64,000 bases of DNA from Nitrobacter vulgaris (GTDB taxonomy: Bacteria; Pseudomonadota; Alphaproteobacteria; Rhizobiales; Xanthobacteraceae): the NCBI RefSeq assembly GCF_002028545.1, contig NZ_MWPQ01000049.1:1-64000 (forward strand), read 5' to 3'. Numbering within the stretch: the first letter of the stretch is position 1; every line of letters begins with the position of its first letter. Of the stretch, positions 1-8,875 are shown piece by piece. The position numbers and the translations under genes are program-made. The notes beneath the pieces are model-generated. The model searched no databases. It was not told the DNA's origin and worked only from the letters and a program-made list of their open reading frames with translations.

Positions 1-259
1 TTAGCCAAAAGTAATCGCGACTCATGAGGGGCCTCCTGTCGGAGACCGTGAATCACAAACTCAGCGCAGAAGGAATCATTTTATGGGTCCAGACCCTAGT
101 CAGGCAGCGAGGACGGTGGTACGAAAGTCCGCGCTAGCCAGTATCAGAATACCTGATCGTGCGCGAAGTTAAGCCGCAATTTTTTAGGAACGTAAGCCAT
201 TCAGTATCTGGAACGAACGGACGACGTCCCGCAATCTCCACTCCGGGATAGTAATTGTC
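1..259. other. Gene-free left edge
   Basis: I see no convincing coding region, RNA gene or repeat in these bases. The segment probably contains the promoter of the small lipoprotein gene that starts at 260, but no clear -35/-10 pair stands out. It may include the 3' flank of a gene lying outside the window. Confidence 0.4.
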
Positions 260-541
260 ATGACATATTCGACGCACCAAATCCCGATCCTGCTTTGCGC
301 CCTGTTGACCCTATGCAACTTGGGTGGATGCGGCAGTATTAATTCGCATATGGCAGCCGGGATGGGGGACGCGATTCCGCACTGGGCGGGCGGCCTTCCC
401 GCCGACGCGCCGCCGCGGCCGGGGACCGCGAAATACGGCGAGATGATGAAGCAGCGCGAACGCGAGCGTCTGGAACCGAAGGCAAAAGATTCCAGCACCA
501 CCCAATCAGCAGACGGTCATGCGATGGCCCCAGCCAAATGA
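260..541 (+). CDS. Small predicted lipoprotein, conserved hypothetical
   Basis: A 93-residue protein of unknown function. The N-terminus has a hydrophobic stretch (about residues 8-20) ending in a Leu-Gly-Gly-Cys lipobox with Cys24, so it is probably exported and lipidated at the inner or outer membrane. The mature part is short, rich in proline and charged residues, and contains the segment WAGGLPADAPPRPGTAKY, which I associate with a small conserved protein of Bradyrhizobium-type genomes. It converges on purU with 22 bases between the stop codons, so the two are not co-transcribed. The C-terminus is Ala/Lys-rich and looks disordered. The reading frame and lipobox are seen; membrane location is inferred; function is unknown. 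Confidence 0.7.
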   Translation: MTYSTHQIPILLCALLTLCNLGGCGSINSHMAAGMGDAIPHWAGGLPADAPPRPGTAKYGEMMKQRERERLEPKAKDSSTTQSADGHAMAPAK

Positions 542-563
542 ACCTCGGCAACCGAGGAGCGAC

Positions 564-1421
564 TCAATCCATGAATACCACGGTCTTGCGGCCGTTCAGA
601 ATCACGCGGTCGTCCAGGTGATGCCGGATTGCCCGCGCCAGCACTCGTCGCTCGATATCGCGACCCTTGCGGACCAGCGTATCGGGCGTATCGCGATGGC
701 TAATGCGCTCGACGTCCTGATCGATGATCGGGCCCTCGTCGAGGTCGCTGGTGACATAATGCGCGGTTGCGCCGATCAGCTTGACGCCGCGCTCATGGGC
801 CTGGTGATAGGCTTTCGCGCCCTTGAACCCGGGCAGAAATGAATGATGAATGTTGATGCATCGACCGGAGAGCTTGGCGCTCATGTCGTTCGACAGAATT
901 TGCATGTAGCGCGCTAGCACCACCAGATCGGTGCCGGTTTCCGTCACCAGCTTCAGGACCTCGGCTTCTTGCGACGCCTTGTCTGTCACCGGAAAATAGT
1001 GAAACGGTATTTCGCCGAAATCGAGATGCGCATAGGTCTCGCGTCGATGATTGGAGACGATAGCGGTCGGAATCATCTGCAGTTCGCCCGTGCGCCAGCG
1101 ATAGAGAATATCGACCAGACAATGATCGGACTTCGACACCAGCAGCATAACCTTGCGGAGTTCGGCACGATCGCGCAACTGCCAGGTCATGTGGAAGCGC
1201 TCGGCGATCGCATCGAACCCGGTTTGGAGCGCCGGGAGCCGCACAGCGAGATCGGCGGCATTAAACACCACCCGCATGAAGAAGCGGCAGGTCTCGGCAT
1301 CGTCGAACTGCTGGGCATCAATGATGTTCTGGCCGTTGTGAGCCAGGAACGTGGACACTGCGGATACGATCCCGGGCCGGTCGGGACAAGAGAGCGTCAG
1401 CACGAATTGATGGTGGGGCAT
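564..1421 (-). CDS. purU: Formyltetrahydrofolate deformylase
   Basis: A 285-residue PurU, the usual length. It hydrolyses 10-formyl-THF to formate and THF in the cytoplasm, balancing the one-carbon pool and supplying formate for PurT. Residues 5-80 form an N-terminal ACT regulatory domain ([20 protein letters not shown]). The rest is a formyltransferase fold with the catalytic Asn-His pair in the motif [13 protein letters not shown] and the conserved Asp in SDLDEGPII. It is divergent from the HemD-like gene at 1553, with about 130 bases for promoters between them. The ATG at 1421 fits the family N-terminus. No oddities are seen and identification is strong. Confidence 0.95.
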   Translation of the reverse strand: MPHHQFVLTLSCPDRPGIVSAVSTFLAHNGQNIIDAQQFDDAETCRFFMRVVFNAADLAVRLPALQTGFDAIAERFHMTWQLRDRAELRKVMLLVSKSDHCLVDILYRWRTGELQMIPTAIVSNHRRETYAHLDFGEIPFHYFPVTDKASQEAEVLKLVTETGTDLVVLARYMQILSNDMSAKLSGRCINIHHSFLPGFKGAKAYHQAHERGVKLIGATAHYVTSDLDEGPIIDQDVERISHRDTPDTLVRKGRDIERRVLARAIRHHLDDRVILNGRKTVVFMD

Positions 1422-1552
1422 GGGACCGGACGATAGTGATAAAACTCGAACAGGCCCCCTGCTCTATCACCCACATTGGCCTTGCGCCACTCATCCTGCC
1501 AGAGAGACAATCAATACGGTAAAGCGATCAACACCTGACCTCCTGGGTGACC

Positions 1553-2380
1553 ATGACTGACAGGCTATCTGGTTTCCGTATCTTGATCCTTGAAGCGCGC
1601 GAAGAAGCGCAATTTGCCCGCTTACTGGCAGAGCAAGGCGCCGAAGTGTTGCAATGCCCGATGTTCACCATTCGCGACGCGCCCGACTCCTCGCAGGTCG
1701 AGGACTGGATCAGACGCTGCATTCGGACCCCGCATGACGATCTGGTGCTGACGACCGGCGAAGGGTTGAGGCGCCTCGTCAAGGCTGCGCGGCAGATCGG
1801 CCTCGATCAGGAGTTTATCACGGCCGTTGGTCAAGCCCGCATGTTTGCGCGCGGCCCGAAGCCGAACAAGGCGTTGCGCGAGATTGGGCTGGAGGCCACG
1901 ATCACCACCGAAAAGCCGACCTCCGAAGGCATCGCCGAGATGCTGGCGCGGTTCGACCTCGACGGCCATCGCGTCGGCGTGCAGCTTTATCCAGATCGCG
2001 ACCACAGCGCACTGCTTGGAAAAATCAAAGCGCAGAATGCAAGTATCGATCCGGTGGTACCGTACATCTACGATGCGAGCGCGGCTGAGGCCAACATCGT
2101 CGAAGCGATCGGAGAAATGGCAGACGGCCGGGTTGATGCCGTTGCACTGACGAGTTCGGGACAGGTTCGCCGACTGGTGGAGGTCGCGCGAATCCATGGC
2201 TGCGAGGACCGCTTGCGCGCCGGGCTCGACCGCACCAAGATCGCGTCGGTCGGGCCCGTGGTCTCGGAGGAACTGAAAACCTACGGCCTGCGCACCGATA
2301 TCACGCCCGCAAACGATGCGTTCTTCATGAAACCGCTGATCTCGGCGATGGCGGTAGAGTTCGACAGGACAAGTACTTAA
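1553..2380 (+). CDS. Uroporphyrinogen-III synthase family protein (HemD-like)
   Basis: About 275 residues, the length of HemD proteins, which cyclise hydroxymethylbilane to uroporphyrinogen III in tetrapyrrole synthesis. The two-lobed layout is visible: an opening strand LSGFRILILEAREEAQFARLLAEQGAE, a DDLVLTTGEGLRRLV segment, a mid-protein EGIAEMLARFDLDGHRVGVQLY linker, and a C-terminal lobe with ALTSSGQVRRLVEVA and KIASVGPVVSEELKTYGL. A GTG at 1547 lies in the same frame, but neither start has a clear Shine-Dalgarno; I chose ATG 1553. It is not beside other haem genes. In relatives such HemD paralogues are sometimes tied to sirohaem/nitrate assimilation, which is recalled and not shown here. 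It could be a paralogue rather than the primary HemD. Confidence 0.82.
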   Translation: MTDRLSGFRILILEAREEAQFARLLAEQGAEVLQCPMFTIRDAPDSSQVEDWIRRCIRTPHDDLVLTTGEGLRRLVKAARQIGLDQEFITAVGQARMFARGPKPNKALREIGLEATITTEKPTSEGIAEMLARFDLDGHRVGVQLYPDRDHSALLGKIKAQNASIDPVVPYIYDASAAEANIVEAIGEMADGRVDAVALTSSGQVRRLVEVARIHGCEDRLRAGLDRTKIASVGPVVSEELKTYGLRTDITPANDAFFMKPLISAMAVEFDRTST

Positions 2381-2384
2381 GCCT

Positions 2385-2470
2385 TCAAGCACGAATAGTT
2401 CGATTCGTGTCGTACGCTGACGAGGCGCGATGACTTTGAACCGCGCCGGTGGTAGGTGGCGCAGCAATGC
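2385..2470 (-). pseudogene. C-terminal remnant of a second bacterial sugar transferase
   Basis: Read on the minus strand this stretch encodes PPTTGAVQSHRASSAYDTN and then a TGA stop. That matches the last residues of the intact sugar transferase ending at 7187 (PPPGMVDIVQSHHAS). At the DNA level, 2399-2441 and 7168-7210 align without gaps over 43 bases with 36 identities. Nothing else of the gene is recognisable upstream, where the acyltransferase gene now begins. I read it as the tail of a lost homologous gene left by rearrangement of the polysaccharide locus. The similarity is seen; the history is inferred. Confidence 0.6.
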
Positions 2471-2590
2471 TATCGAATTCACCTTCCCAGCATCTGGCTA
2501 AGCGAACCTCACCATAGGCTTCAGCATGAGCATTGGATTGGACCGCTGGTTGGCTGTGCTGACGATTCGATCTGTGCTTTAAGCCAGATC

Positions 2591-4387
2591 ATGCGAGTAG
2601 ATATTCAAGCTCTCCGGGGCATAGCCGTCTCGATTGTGGTACTATTCCATGCCGAAATGGGCATCTCAGGCGGATACCTGGGAGTCGATGTGTTTTTTGT
2701 GATCTCCGGATATTTGATCACGGATCTAATTTGCAGGCAGCTTGACGCAAGGCAATTTTCTTTTGCCGAATTCTATTGGAGACGAGCTAAGCGCCTCCTC
2801 CCGGCGGCTTACGCGACTTTTGCCCTTACCACTCTGGCAATGGTCTATCTCGCAACCAGCACCGAACTCTTCTCGTATCTTCAACAACTGATCGGTGCCG
2901 TAACGTTCACGGCAAATTTCGTACTGGCTGGGCAGATCAATTACTTCGACACGAATGCTGCCCTAAAACCGCTTCTGCACGTATGGTCTCTAGCTGTTGA
3001 GGAGCAGTATTATTTTCTCGCGCCGATCATACTCTGGGGCACCCCAAAGAATCTGCGCGTCCGCGTTATTGCCGCGCTGTTGGTCATTAGCCTTGTTCTT
3101 TGCTTCGCTTTCGCAAGAAGCAAACCAAGCTTCGCGTTCTTTATGCTCCCAACGAGATCATGGGAAATATCTATAGGAGCACTGGCAGCTTTAATCTCGA
3201 TCGTCCCCTCTAACATTCTTGTGCGCCGCATTCTGAGCCATTCGTCGGTTCTCATTCTCGCTCTTATCGCAGTTTGGAGCGTAGATAAAATTCACCCAAG
3301 GACAGACGCGCTGATTATCTGCATCGCGACTGCTATTATCATCCAGACAAGGCCAACCATCCTGAATAGTGGCCCGATCGCCTACACCTTCTCTAAGCTA
3401 GGAAACATCTCGTATTCTCTCTATTTAGTGCACTGGCCGATCTTCTCGCTAGCTCATCAAGTGTATTTTGGACCACTTCCCTTCTCACTTCGCATTTCTT
3501 GCGTCATCGCATCAATCGTGTTGGCTACACTTATCTACGTGTGCATCGAACGCCCAATACACCGGTCCAACCTTCAGCCAAATTGGCCGATCATAGGTAC
3601 GGCCGCTGCCGGGATCGCGATTACGATCGCAATTTCGGCATCGTACCTTGATCGAGGCCAAACCAGTTGGGCTGTGCTTCGCAAGCCAAACGAAGGCTTC
3701 GGAAGACCATGCGACCAGAACGGAAAGCCTTTTGCAATCCGACGCGAGTGTCAGGACGCAGAAGAGCCAAAAATCGCCGTTTGGGGAGATAGCTTCGCGA
3801 TGCACTTGGTAGATGGCCTTGCCGCGCATGACCAAGGATATGGCATTATTCAGTTGACGCGAAGCACTTGCGAGCCAACATTTGATTCATTGCCAGACGC
3901 TGATTGCTCTTCGTTTAACCAATCTGTGTTCGAATATCTCCGCAGAATAAGCAGCATCAAGTATGTCGTTTTATCGACCGCCTACGACCCGATAAAACTT
4001 GCGCAGACAGTTCAAAAACTTCGGACGACAGGTAAAAAGGTTATTTTTGTCGCTGCTCCGCCGTCAATAGGCGTGGATTTTTCGCGATGTGTTGAACGAC
4101 TCAACACTGGTCTTCATACATTCAATCTCTCGGCTCAATGCAATTTCCGTTTGGATGCAGCAAACAAACACGGTTCGATATTAGCGAGCGGAGCACAAAA
4201 ACTCTCGTCATTGGTGGACGTCTCTGTGATCTGGCCAAGTGACGTTCTGTGCGAGGGGGGCATCTGCCGAACCAGTGACGGGCATTTCCCTTTGTACGCC
4301 GATTCCGATCATCTCTCTAAATATGGATCAATCTATTTTGCAGAGAAAGCCAAGCTACTTGCAAAAGCGATTGCGATGGCGAGATGA
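2591..4387 (+). CDS. Acyltransferase-3 family membrane protein with C-terminal SGNH domain (OafA/YrhL type)
   Basis: About 598 residues from the ATG at 2591; the open frame extends upstream to 2456, but the family N-terminus (IQALRGIAVSIVVLFHA) starts here. The first ~340 residues are the multi-spanning acyltransferase-3 domain with GGYLGVDVFFVISGYLIT, the YWRRAKRLLPA motif and HVWSLAVEEQYYF. The C-terminal ~230 residues form a periplasmic SGNH hydrolase-like domain: block I is VWGDSFAMHLVDG, and the Asp-x-x-His pair is in DSDHLSKYG. Such proteins O-acetylate or otherwise acylate LPS, O-antigen or exopolysaccharide sugars across the inner membrane. By eye, base composition is less GC-rich than flanking genes, consistent with horizontal acquisition. 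Substrate unknown. Confidence 0.88.
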   Translation: MRVDIQALRGIAVSIVVLFHAEMGISGGYLGVDVFFVISGYLITDLICRQLDARQFSFAEFYWRRAKRLLPAAYATFALTTLAMVYLATSTELFSYLQQLIGAVTFTANFVLAGQINYFDTNAALKPLLHVWSLAVEEQYYFLAPIILWGTPKNLRVRVIAALLVISLVLCFAFARSKPSFAFFMLPTRSWEISIGALAALISIVPSNILVRRILSHSSVLILALIAVWSVDKIHPRTDALIICIATAIIIQTRPTILNSGPIAYTFSKLGNISYSLYLVHWPIFSLAHQVYFGPLPFSLRISCVIASIVLATLIYVCIERPIHRSNLQPNWPIIGTAAAGIAITIAISASYLDRGQTSWAVLRKPNEGFGRPCDQNGKPFAIRRECQDAEEPKIAVWGDSFAMHLVDGLAAHDQGYGIIQLTRSTCEPTFDSLPDADCSSFNQSVFEYLRRISSIKYVVLSTAYDPIKLAQTVQKLRTTGKKVIFVAAPPSIGVDFSRCVERLNTGLHTFNLSAQCNFRLDAANKHGSILASGAQKLSSLVDVSVIWPSDVLCEGGICRTSDGHFPLYADSDHLSKYGSIYFAEKAKLLAKAIAMAR

Positions 4388-4446
4388 TTTAGACCTCCAG
4401 ACACTGAACCACGATCTAACTTTCTGCAATTTTCCAACTCGTTAAA

Positions 4447-5820
4447 CTAACCGCGCGGATCCAATACGGCGTTGCGCGACGTCATGCAGACTAGCATGAT
4501 GAAAAATGTACAGACCACCGCCGCCGGCTTCACAAAGAGAATGCTCTCCGTCAAATTGGCGATCAATAGATAGGTTACCATCGCAAGCCCGATCGAAAAG
4601 TACGCCGCCGACAGGCGCCTGGAGCCGGCATCGACAACGTTGGTGCGAATAGCCCGGACCAAGATGACCGCGATCAACGTGAGGTTCAACAGCCCGCCGA
4701 GAATGCCGAAGCTGACAATGTCCTGAATATAGCCGTTGTGGAATTGAGTCAGCGGTTTGATCGACGGATTGACCGCGAAAATACCGATGAGCTGCGATAC
4801 ATCGGGGCCCCAGCCGAACCAGGGCCTCTGAGCGATCAGATTGATTCCTAGCAGGTCGAGCTCGAGCCTTTCACTGACCGAGCTGCCGCCAAGAAGAAAA
4901 CCGGCAATAGCGCTGCCGGACTTGTCCGATGCCGCGATCGTCATCATCCGGCCTGCAACGGACGGCAGGTAATACATCGTGACCGCAGCCATGACGACGA
5001 CCAGACCAACGGCAGCCCACGCCAGCTGTCCGGTCTTGTAACCCCTTGAAATTCTTGTTCGTGCGAATGAAGCAAGGAATACCAGAAGCGCTGCGGTAGT
5101 CGCGATAAACGCAGTGCGGCTGGGCAGGACGATAAGCGCCACCTCCAGCGCAACGAAAATCATCGCTAGAAGAACTAGACCGATAACGAGCTTGCATGAG
5201 CGTGGACGTTCCGCAGAGATGATATGACAAAACAACGCGACCGTTCCAAGAAGGGAAAGGCCGCAGGTCAGCGCCGCGTAATTGCGATTGAGCCTCCCGA
5301 TGCTGCCCTGGCGATTGAAGGCATCGAGAAACTTTTCGACTTGATACATCTTTGGCGCGGTAATATCGAATGGCCCATTGCGCGCCAGAATGAGAAGGCC
5401 GCCGATGACGAGGCCACCTAGAAACAGGGTCACGAGCGTGTCCCTGTGCAGCCGCAGACGATCGCAGGCGGCGCTGAGCGGAATGGCTAGCAGCGGGCCC
5501 AATGCGATAGGGAGGTGTTTCCCCAGACTTCCGAGGTGATGTCCTGGCAGTCCCGCTGAGGTCGCATAAATGGCGGACGCAACGACGAAACCTATCCAGA
5601 CAAATCCGAGAGCTAGCGGCCCATGTGCAAAACTTACCCGTCTGCGCGTCAGCAGAAACAGCGCCGCAACGGCAAGTGCGCCGAGAAGGATTTCACAGAC
5701 CGAAGTCGCATTGAACGAAGTGATCGCGATTGCCGGAATGCACGCGATGGTGAGGTAGGCCTCATGAATAGAGCCTGAATTAGCCGAGTCGTCAGACAAG
5801 CTGGGCACGCTATCAGACAC
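4447..5820 (-). CDS. O-antigen ligase / polymerase family membrane protein (Wzy/WaaL-like)
   Basis: A 457-residue polytopic protein with about ten to twelve hydrophobic segments and one large soluble loop in the second half. The loop contains LELDLLGINLIAQRPWFGWGPD followed by FHNGYIQDIVSFGILGG. That arrangement (Arg-rich segment, GxGP, HN, then G-hydrophobic helix) is typical of the Wzy_C superfamily, which polymerises O-units or ligates glycans to lipid A-core in the periplasm. It is divergent from the WaaG-like gene at 5981. Whether it acts as ligase or polymerase cannot be told from sequence; a second family member lies at 14193 and a broken third at 29.3 kb. Confidence 0.85.
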   Translation of the reverse strand: MSDSVPSLSDDSANSGSIHEAYLTIACIPAIAITSFNATSVCEILLGALAVAALFLLTRRRVSFAHGPLALGFVWIGFVVASAIYATSAGLPGHHLGSLGKHLPIALGPLLAIPLSAACDRLRLHRDTLVTLFLGGLVIGGLLILARNGPFDITAPKMYQVEKFLDAFNRQGSIGRLNRNYAALTCGLSLLGTVALFCHIISAERPRSCKLVIGLVLLAMIFVALEVALIVLPSRTAFIATTAALLVFLASFARTRISRGYKTGQLAWAAVGLVVVMAAVTMYYLPSVAGRMMTIAASDKSGSAIAGFLLGGSSVSERLELDLLGINLIAQRPWFGWGPDVSQLIGIFAVNPSIKPLTQFHNGYIQDIVSFGILGGLLNLTLIAVILVRAIRTNVVDAGSRRLSAAYFSIGLAMVTYLLIANLTESILFVKPAAVVCTFFIMLVCMTSRNAVLDPRG

Positions 5821-5980
5821 GGAACTCTTTCATGGAAGCTCGCCAATTTCCGAGAATCGGCCGGATCGCTACACTCACAACATTGCAACTATCCGATATA
5901 TGATGGCTTATACGCTGGGAAGTGGGTACTCTCATGGCATTTGCGATGGGCAGCCGGCCGATTTAAAAGGAAGACGAAAT

Positions 5981-7087
5981 TTGAAGATTGCGCTGGCCCT
6001 CTTTCAGCTCGATCGTCGCGGCGGCAAAGAACGCGACTGTTTGGCGGTTGCCAGATCGCTGGCGGAACGAGGTCACGATGTGACAATCGTAACTACGTCG
6101 CGACCTGCATCCGAAACCAGGCCATACAGGATCGCCACTGTGCCGAGACGGGGACTGACAAATCATGCGTTAGCCCGCAACTTTGCCCGCAAAGCAATGA
6201 ACTACTGTTCCGAGGTGGGATCGGACGCGTGCCTGGCATTCGAACGGATCCCGGGCGCTGAGTTTTATTATGCGGCCGACAATCCAGCTGCCTCTAAGGT
6301 TCGCGGTGTTCGATCGCTGCTGCCGCGTGGTCGAATGAGGCTTGCGCTCGAGCGCGGTGTTTTCGAACGATCGCCATGCCCGTTCTTTTTTTTTCTCACC
6401 GAACAGCAGCGCTGCCAGTTTGGCGCCCTTTATCGCTTTGACGCATCACGCAGTGTGGTTTTGCCGCTCATTCTTCACGACGATCGCTACGACATGGTCG
6501 CAGCCGGTAGCGACCCGGCTCGCATACGCCAGCAACTCAAATTGCCAGCCACCGGCCCGGTAGCGATTTCGATCGCGGTCAGCTCCGCCTTCGACAATAA
6601 AGGCGTGGATCGCTCCCTCACAGCCCTTACGCATCTGCCGGATTTATACCTGGTCGTCGTCGGATCGAATGACCGCCGCTTAAAACGCCGGGTCAAGTCG
6701 TTGGGACTCGAGCGACGCGTGCGTATCGTTCCCCACGCGTCGAATATCATCGAGCTGATTGCAGCGGCTGACGTTCTTGTCCATCCCGCACGTTCTGAGG
6801 CGGCAGGCCAGGTAATCGGTGAAGCGCTGCTTGCTGCAACGCCTGCGATAATCTCGAGCGTATGCGGCTACGCGCCTTGCGTCGAGCGCTCCGGTGCCGG
6901 CGTCGTTCTGGAAGAGCCTTTTCGCCAGGACGCGTTTGAGCAAGCCATCTCTGGCACCCTCGCGCGACTGCCCGTCGCACGGGCGGCAGCGACGCGCGAA
7001 TCGCAGCGTCTGCAGCATGAGCGTGGAAAGTGGCTCGCCGTTATTGGCGATGAAATCGAGCGACGAATCGGCAGCGGTAGTCGATGA
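5981..7087 (+). CDS. WaaG-like glycosyltransferase family 4 protein
   Basis: A GT-B glycosyltransferase of about 368 residues, resembling the LPS-core glucosyltransferase WaaG. Recalled WaaG blocks have counterparts here: LAFERIPGAEFYYAAD, NKGVDRSLTALTHLP, HPARSEAAGQVIGEALLA and SSVCGYAPCV. The E-x7-E signature of GT4 is present around EAAGQVIGEAL. The open frame begins at ATG 5900, but homologues start at KIALALFQLDRRGGKERD; a TTG at 5981 gives exactly this and is preceded by AAAAGGA, so I chose it. It should act in the cytoplasm on lipid A-core or a lipid-linked sugar. Donor and acceptor are not predictable. Stands alone on the plus strand between divergent and convergent neighbours. Confidence 0.85.
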   Translation: MKIALALFQLDRRGGKERDCLAVARSLAERGHDVTIVTTSRPASETRPYRIATVPRRGLTNHALARNFARKAMNYCSEVGSDACLAFERIPGAEFYYAADNPAASKVRGVRSLLPRGRMRLALERGVFERSPCPFFFFLTEQQRCQFGALYRFDASRSVVLPLILHDDRYDMVAAGSDPARIRQQLKLPATGPVAISIAVSSAFDNKGVDRSLTALTHLPDLYLVVVGSNDRRLKRRVKSLGLERRVRIVPHASNIIELIAAADVLVHPARSEAAGQVIGEALLAATPAIISSVCGYAPCVERSGAGVVLEEPFRQDAFEQAISGTLARLPVARAAATRESQRLQHERGKWLAVIGDEIERRIGSGSR

Positions 7088-7186
7088 CGTCCCGAATTCG
7101 ATCGAGTGCTACGGCATGCGGCGGCAAGCTCGGGAGAACAATGCCGAAGGGCTTGAAACCCTATTATTTCGATTTGTCTCGCACGC

Positions 7187-7933
7187 CTACGAGGCGTGGT
7201 GACTTTGAACAATGTCAACCATACCCGGCGGTGGAAACGCGAGAAGCGGTTTGTCCCGGCGCGCGACGTCAATCAGCTTTGGATCCGCATTGCTTTTCAC
7301 GAGAATTCGATGGACGCCGTCAAGCGCAGCGGGCTTGTTCACAAGCGCAATGATCGTCATAAAGATCAAGCGGATGTTAAGTAATATGCTGCGATTTTCC
7401 ACATAGAAAAGTCCCAAACGGCTTTTCCATGGACGAATGATCTGCTCGTAAAGCAAGTCGGGGTCTGAAGACCCACGCAGGATTTCGCCTTCATCGGAGA
7501 ACACGATCGAGGCGAGATCGGTGATCCCAGGCCGCACGGTCAGTAGCTTTTTCTCTTCCGAACTGTAATTAGCAACGGCTTGGAGAACGTTCGGACGTGG
7601 GCCGACGAGACTCATGTCTCCTTTCAGCACGTTCCATAGCTGGGTGATTTCGTCGAGCTTGTAGCGGCGGATGAGATGCCCGACGCGCGTAATCCGCATG
7701 TCGGTATTCGATGTCGAAGCGACGCCAGTGCGGTCAGCGTTCTTGACCATGGAACGCAGCTTGACCATCTCGAACGGCCGCTCACCGCGTCCTGCACGCT
7801 TCGCGACGTAGAACGGCGAAAACCCATCCTGCCACCAAACCGCCACCATCGCCGCAACGATGAGCGGCGAAAATACGATGAGCCCGATCAGTGCCAACAT
7901 GACATCGAGCACGCGAATAAAAAAGAAACGCAT
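7187..7933 (-). CDS. Bacterial sugar transferase (priming undecaprenyl-phosphate sugar-1-P transferase)
   Basis: A 248-residue member of the WcaJ/PglC-type family. One N-terminal hydrophobic segment (residues 7-33, VMLALIGLIVFSPLIVAAMVAVWW) is followed by the cytoplasmic catalytic domain: FYVAKRAGRGERPFEMVKLRSMV, GHLIRRYKLDEITQLWNVLKGDMSLVGPRP and VRPGITDLASI. These enzymes start polysaccharide assembly by moving a sugar-1-phosphate onto undecaprenyl phosphate. The short form lacks the extra membrane domain of WbaP. It is last in a minus-strand run from the methyltransferase at 12506. Its C-terminal coding end is duplicated at 2385-2470. Sugar specificity unknown. Confidence 0.92.
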   Translation of the reverse strand: MRFFFIRVLDVMLALIGLIVFSPLIVAAMVAVWWQDGFSPFYVAKRAGRGERPFEMVKLRSMVKNADRTGVASTSNTDMRITRVGHLIRRYKLDEITQLWNVLKGDMSLVGPRPNVLQAVANYSSEEKKLLTVRPGITDLASIVFSDEGEILRGSSDPDLLYEQIIRPWKSRLGLFYVENRSILLNIRLIFMTIIALVNKPAALDGVHRILVKSNADPKLIDVARRDKPLLAFPPPGMVDIVQSHHAS

Positions 7934-7957
7934 GATCCCCGGCGGCTGCAGCCGTCC

Positions 7958-8875
7958 CTAACCGATCAATTTACGTACGGCCGCACTGATTGCCGTTGCG
8001 CCGACCCCATAATAGTCACGCAGAAATTGCTGATTGCCGACGATAGCGGAATACACACCGGCCAAGCCGAGGCGCCTGAATTTCACGCCGAGGCCGATTT
8101 CCACGCAAACCTCGGCGACCGCCCCTCCGAGACCACCACTGACCTGGTTTTCCTCGACGGTGAGGATCGCCCTGGTGGCTGTCACGGCGTCGCGAATTTC
8201 GTCGACATCTACCGGCGTCAGGGTATGCATGCTGACCACCCTCGCGGAGATGTTCTGCTTCGATAGCTCTTCTGCTGCCGTCAAGGCATCAGTGACAACG
8301 CCGCCCGCGCCAATGATCGTTACGTCCCGGCCATCGCGAAGCCGCCGCGCCTTCCCGATTTGGTAAGGAATGCCTAAGCCGGAAGTATCGATCGGAACCT
8401 CCTTCTCGATCCGAAGGTAGCCGACGCCCGGCGTGGTGACGAGGGCACGCACTGCGTGGCGAGTTTCGAACCGATCGCAAGGCACAACCATGGTCAGGCC
8501 AGGAAGCGCACGCATGATCGAGATATCCTCGGTCGCATGATGCGACATACCCAGATTGCCGTAGGTGAAGCCGCCGCCGCTGCATACAACGTTGACATTG
8601 GCGCCGTGATAGCAGGCATCATTCCGGATCTGCTCAAGACAACGCAACGTCGAGAAGTTTCCGATAGAATAGGCGAAGATCTTCCAGCCATCCAGCGCAA
8701 GACCGGTGCTGATCCCGATCATGTTCTGCTCGGCAACCCCGACATTAAGAAATCGCTCTGGAAACCTTTCGACGTATTTGTTGAAAATGCCAAAGCCGAG
8801 ATCGGCGGTCACGAGCATGACGCGCTCGTCCTCGTCGGCAAGCTCGATCAGAGTATCAACGAAACCGTCCCTCAT
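7958..8875 (-). CDS. Transketolase-like C-terminal (pyrimidine-binding) subunit
   Basis: A 305-residue protein covering only the second half of a transketolase: the pyrimidine-binding domain with the catalytic Glu context NVGVAEQNMIGISTGLAL, GMSHHATEDISIMRALPG, and a C-terminal transketolase domain (VEENQVSGGLGGAVAEV). It overlaps the N-terminal subunit gene upstream by four bases (ATGA), so both halves are translationally coupled and should form one ThDP enzyme transferring a two-carbon ketol unit. Split transketolases also occur outside the pentose phosphate pathway. Its place inside a sugar-assembly operon suggests a role in making a special sugar, perhaps a branched or chain-altered one; that role is inference. 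Confidence 0.9.
   Translation of the reverse strand: MRDGFVDTLIELADEDERVMLVTADLGFGIFNKYVERFPERFLNVGVAEQNMIGISTGLALDGWKIFAYSIGNFSTLRCLEQIRNDACYHGANVNVVCSGGGFTYGNLGMSHHATEDISIMRALPGLTMVVPCDRFETRHAVRALVTTPGVGYLRIEKEVPIDTSGLGIPYQIGKARRLRDGRDVTIIGAGGVVTDALTAAEELSKQNISARVVSMHTLTPVDVDEIRDAVTATRAILTVEENQVSGGLGGAVAEVCVEIGLGVKFRRLGLAGVYSAIVGNQQFLRDYYGVGATAISAAVRKLIG

Noticed and set aside
184-501. Minus-strand reading frame of 105 codons over the small lipoprotein gene
   Set aside because: No ribosome-binding site or recognisable family; it is a shadow of the GC-rich coding frame with the lipobox.
1622-2482. Long minus-strand frame opposite the HemD-like gene
   Set aside because: Antiparallel to a recognisable gene and of low complexity; typical GC-rich shadow frame.
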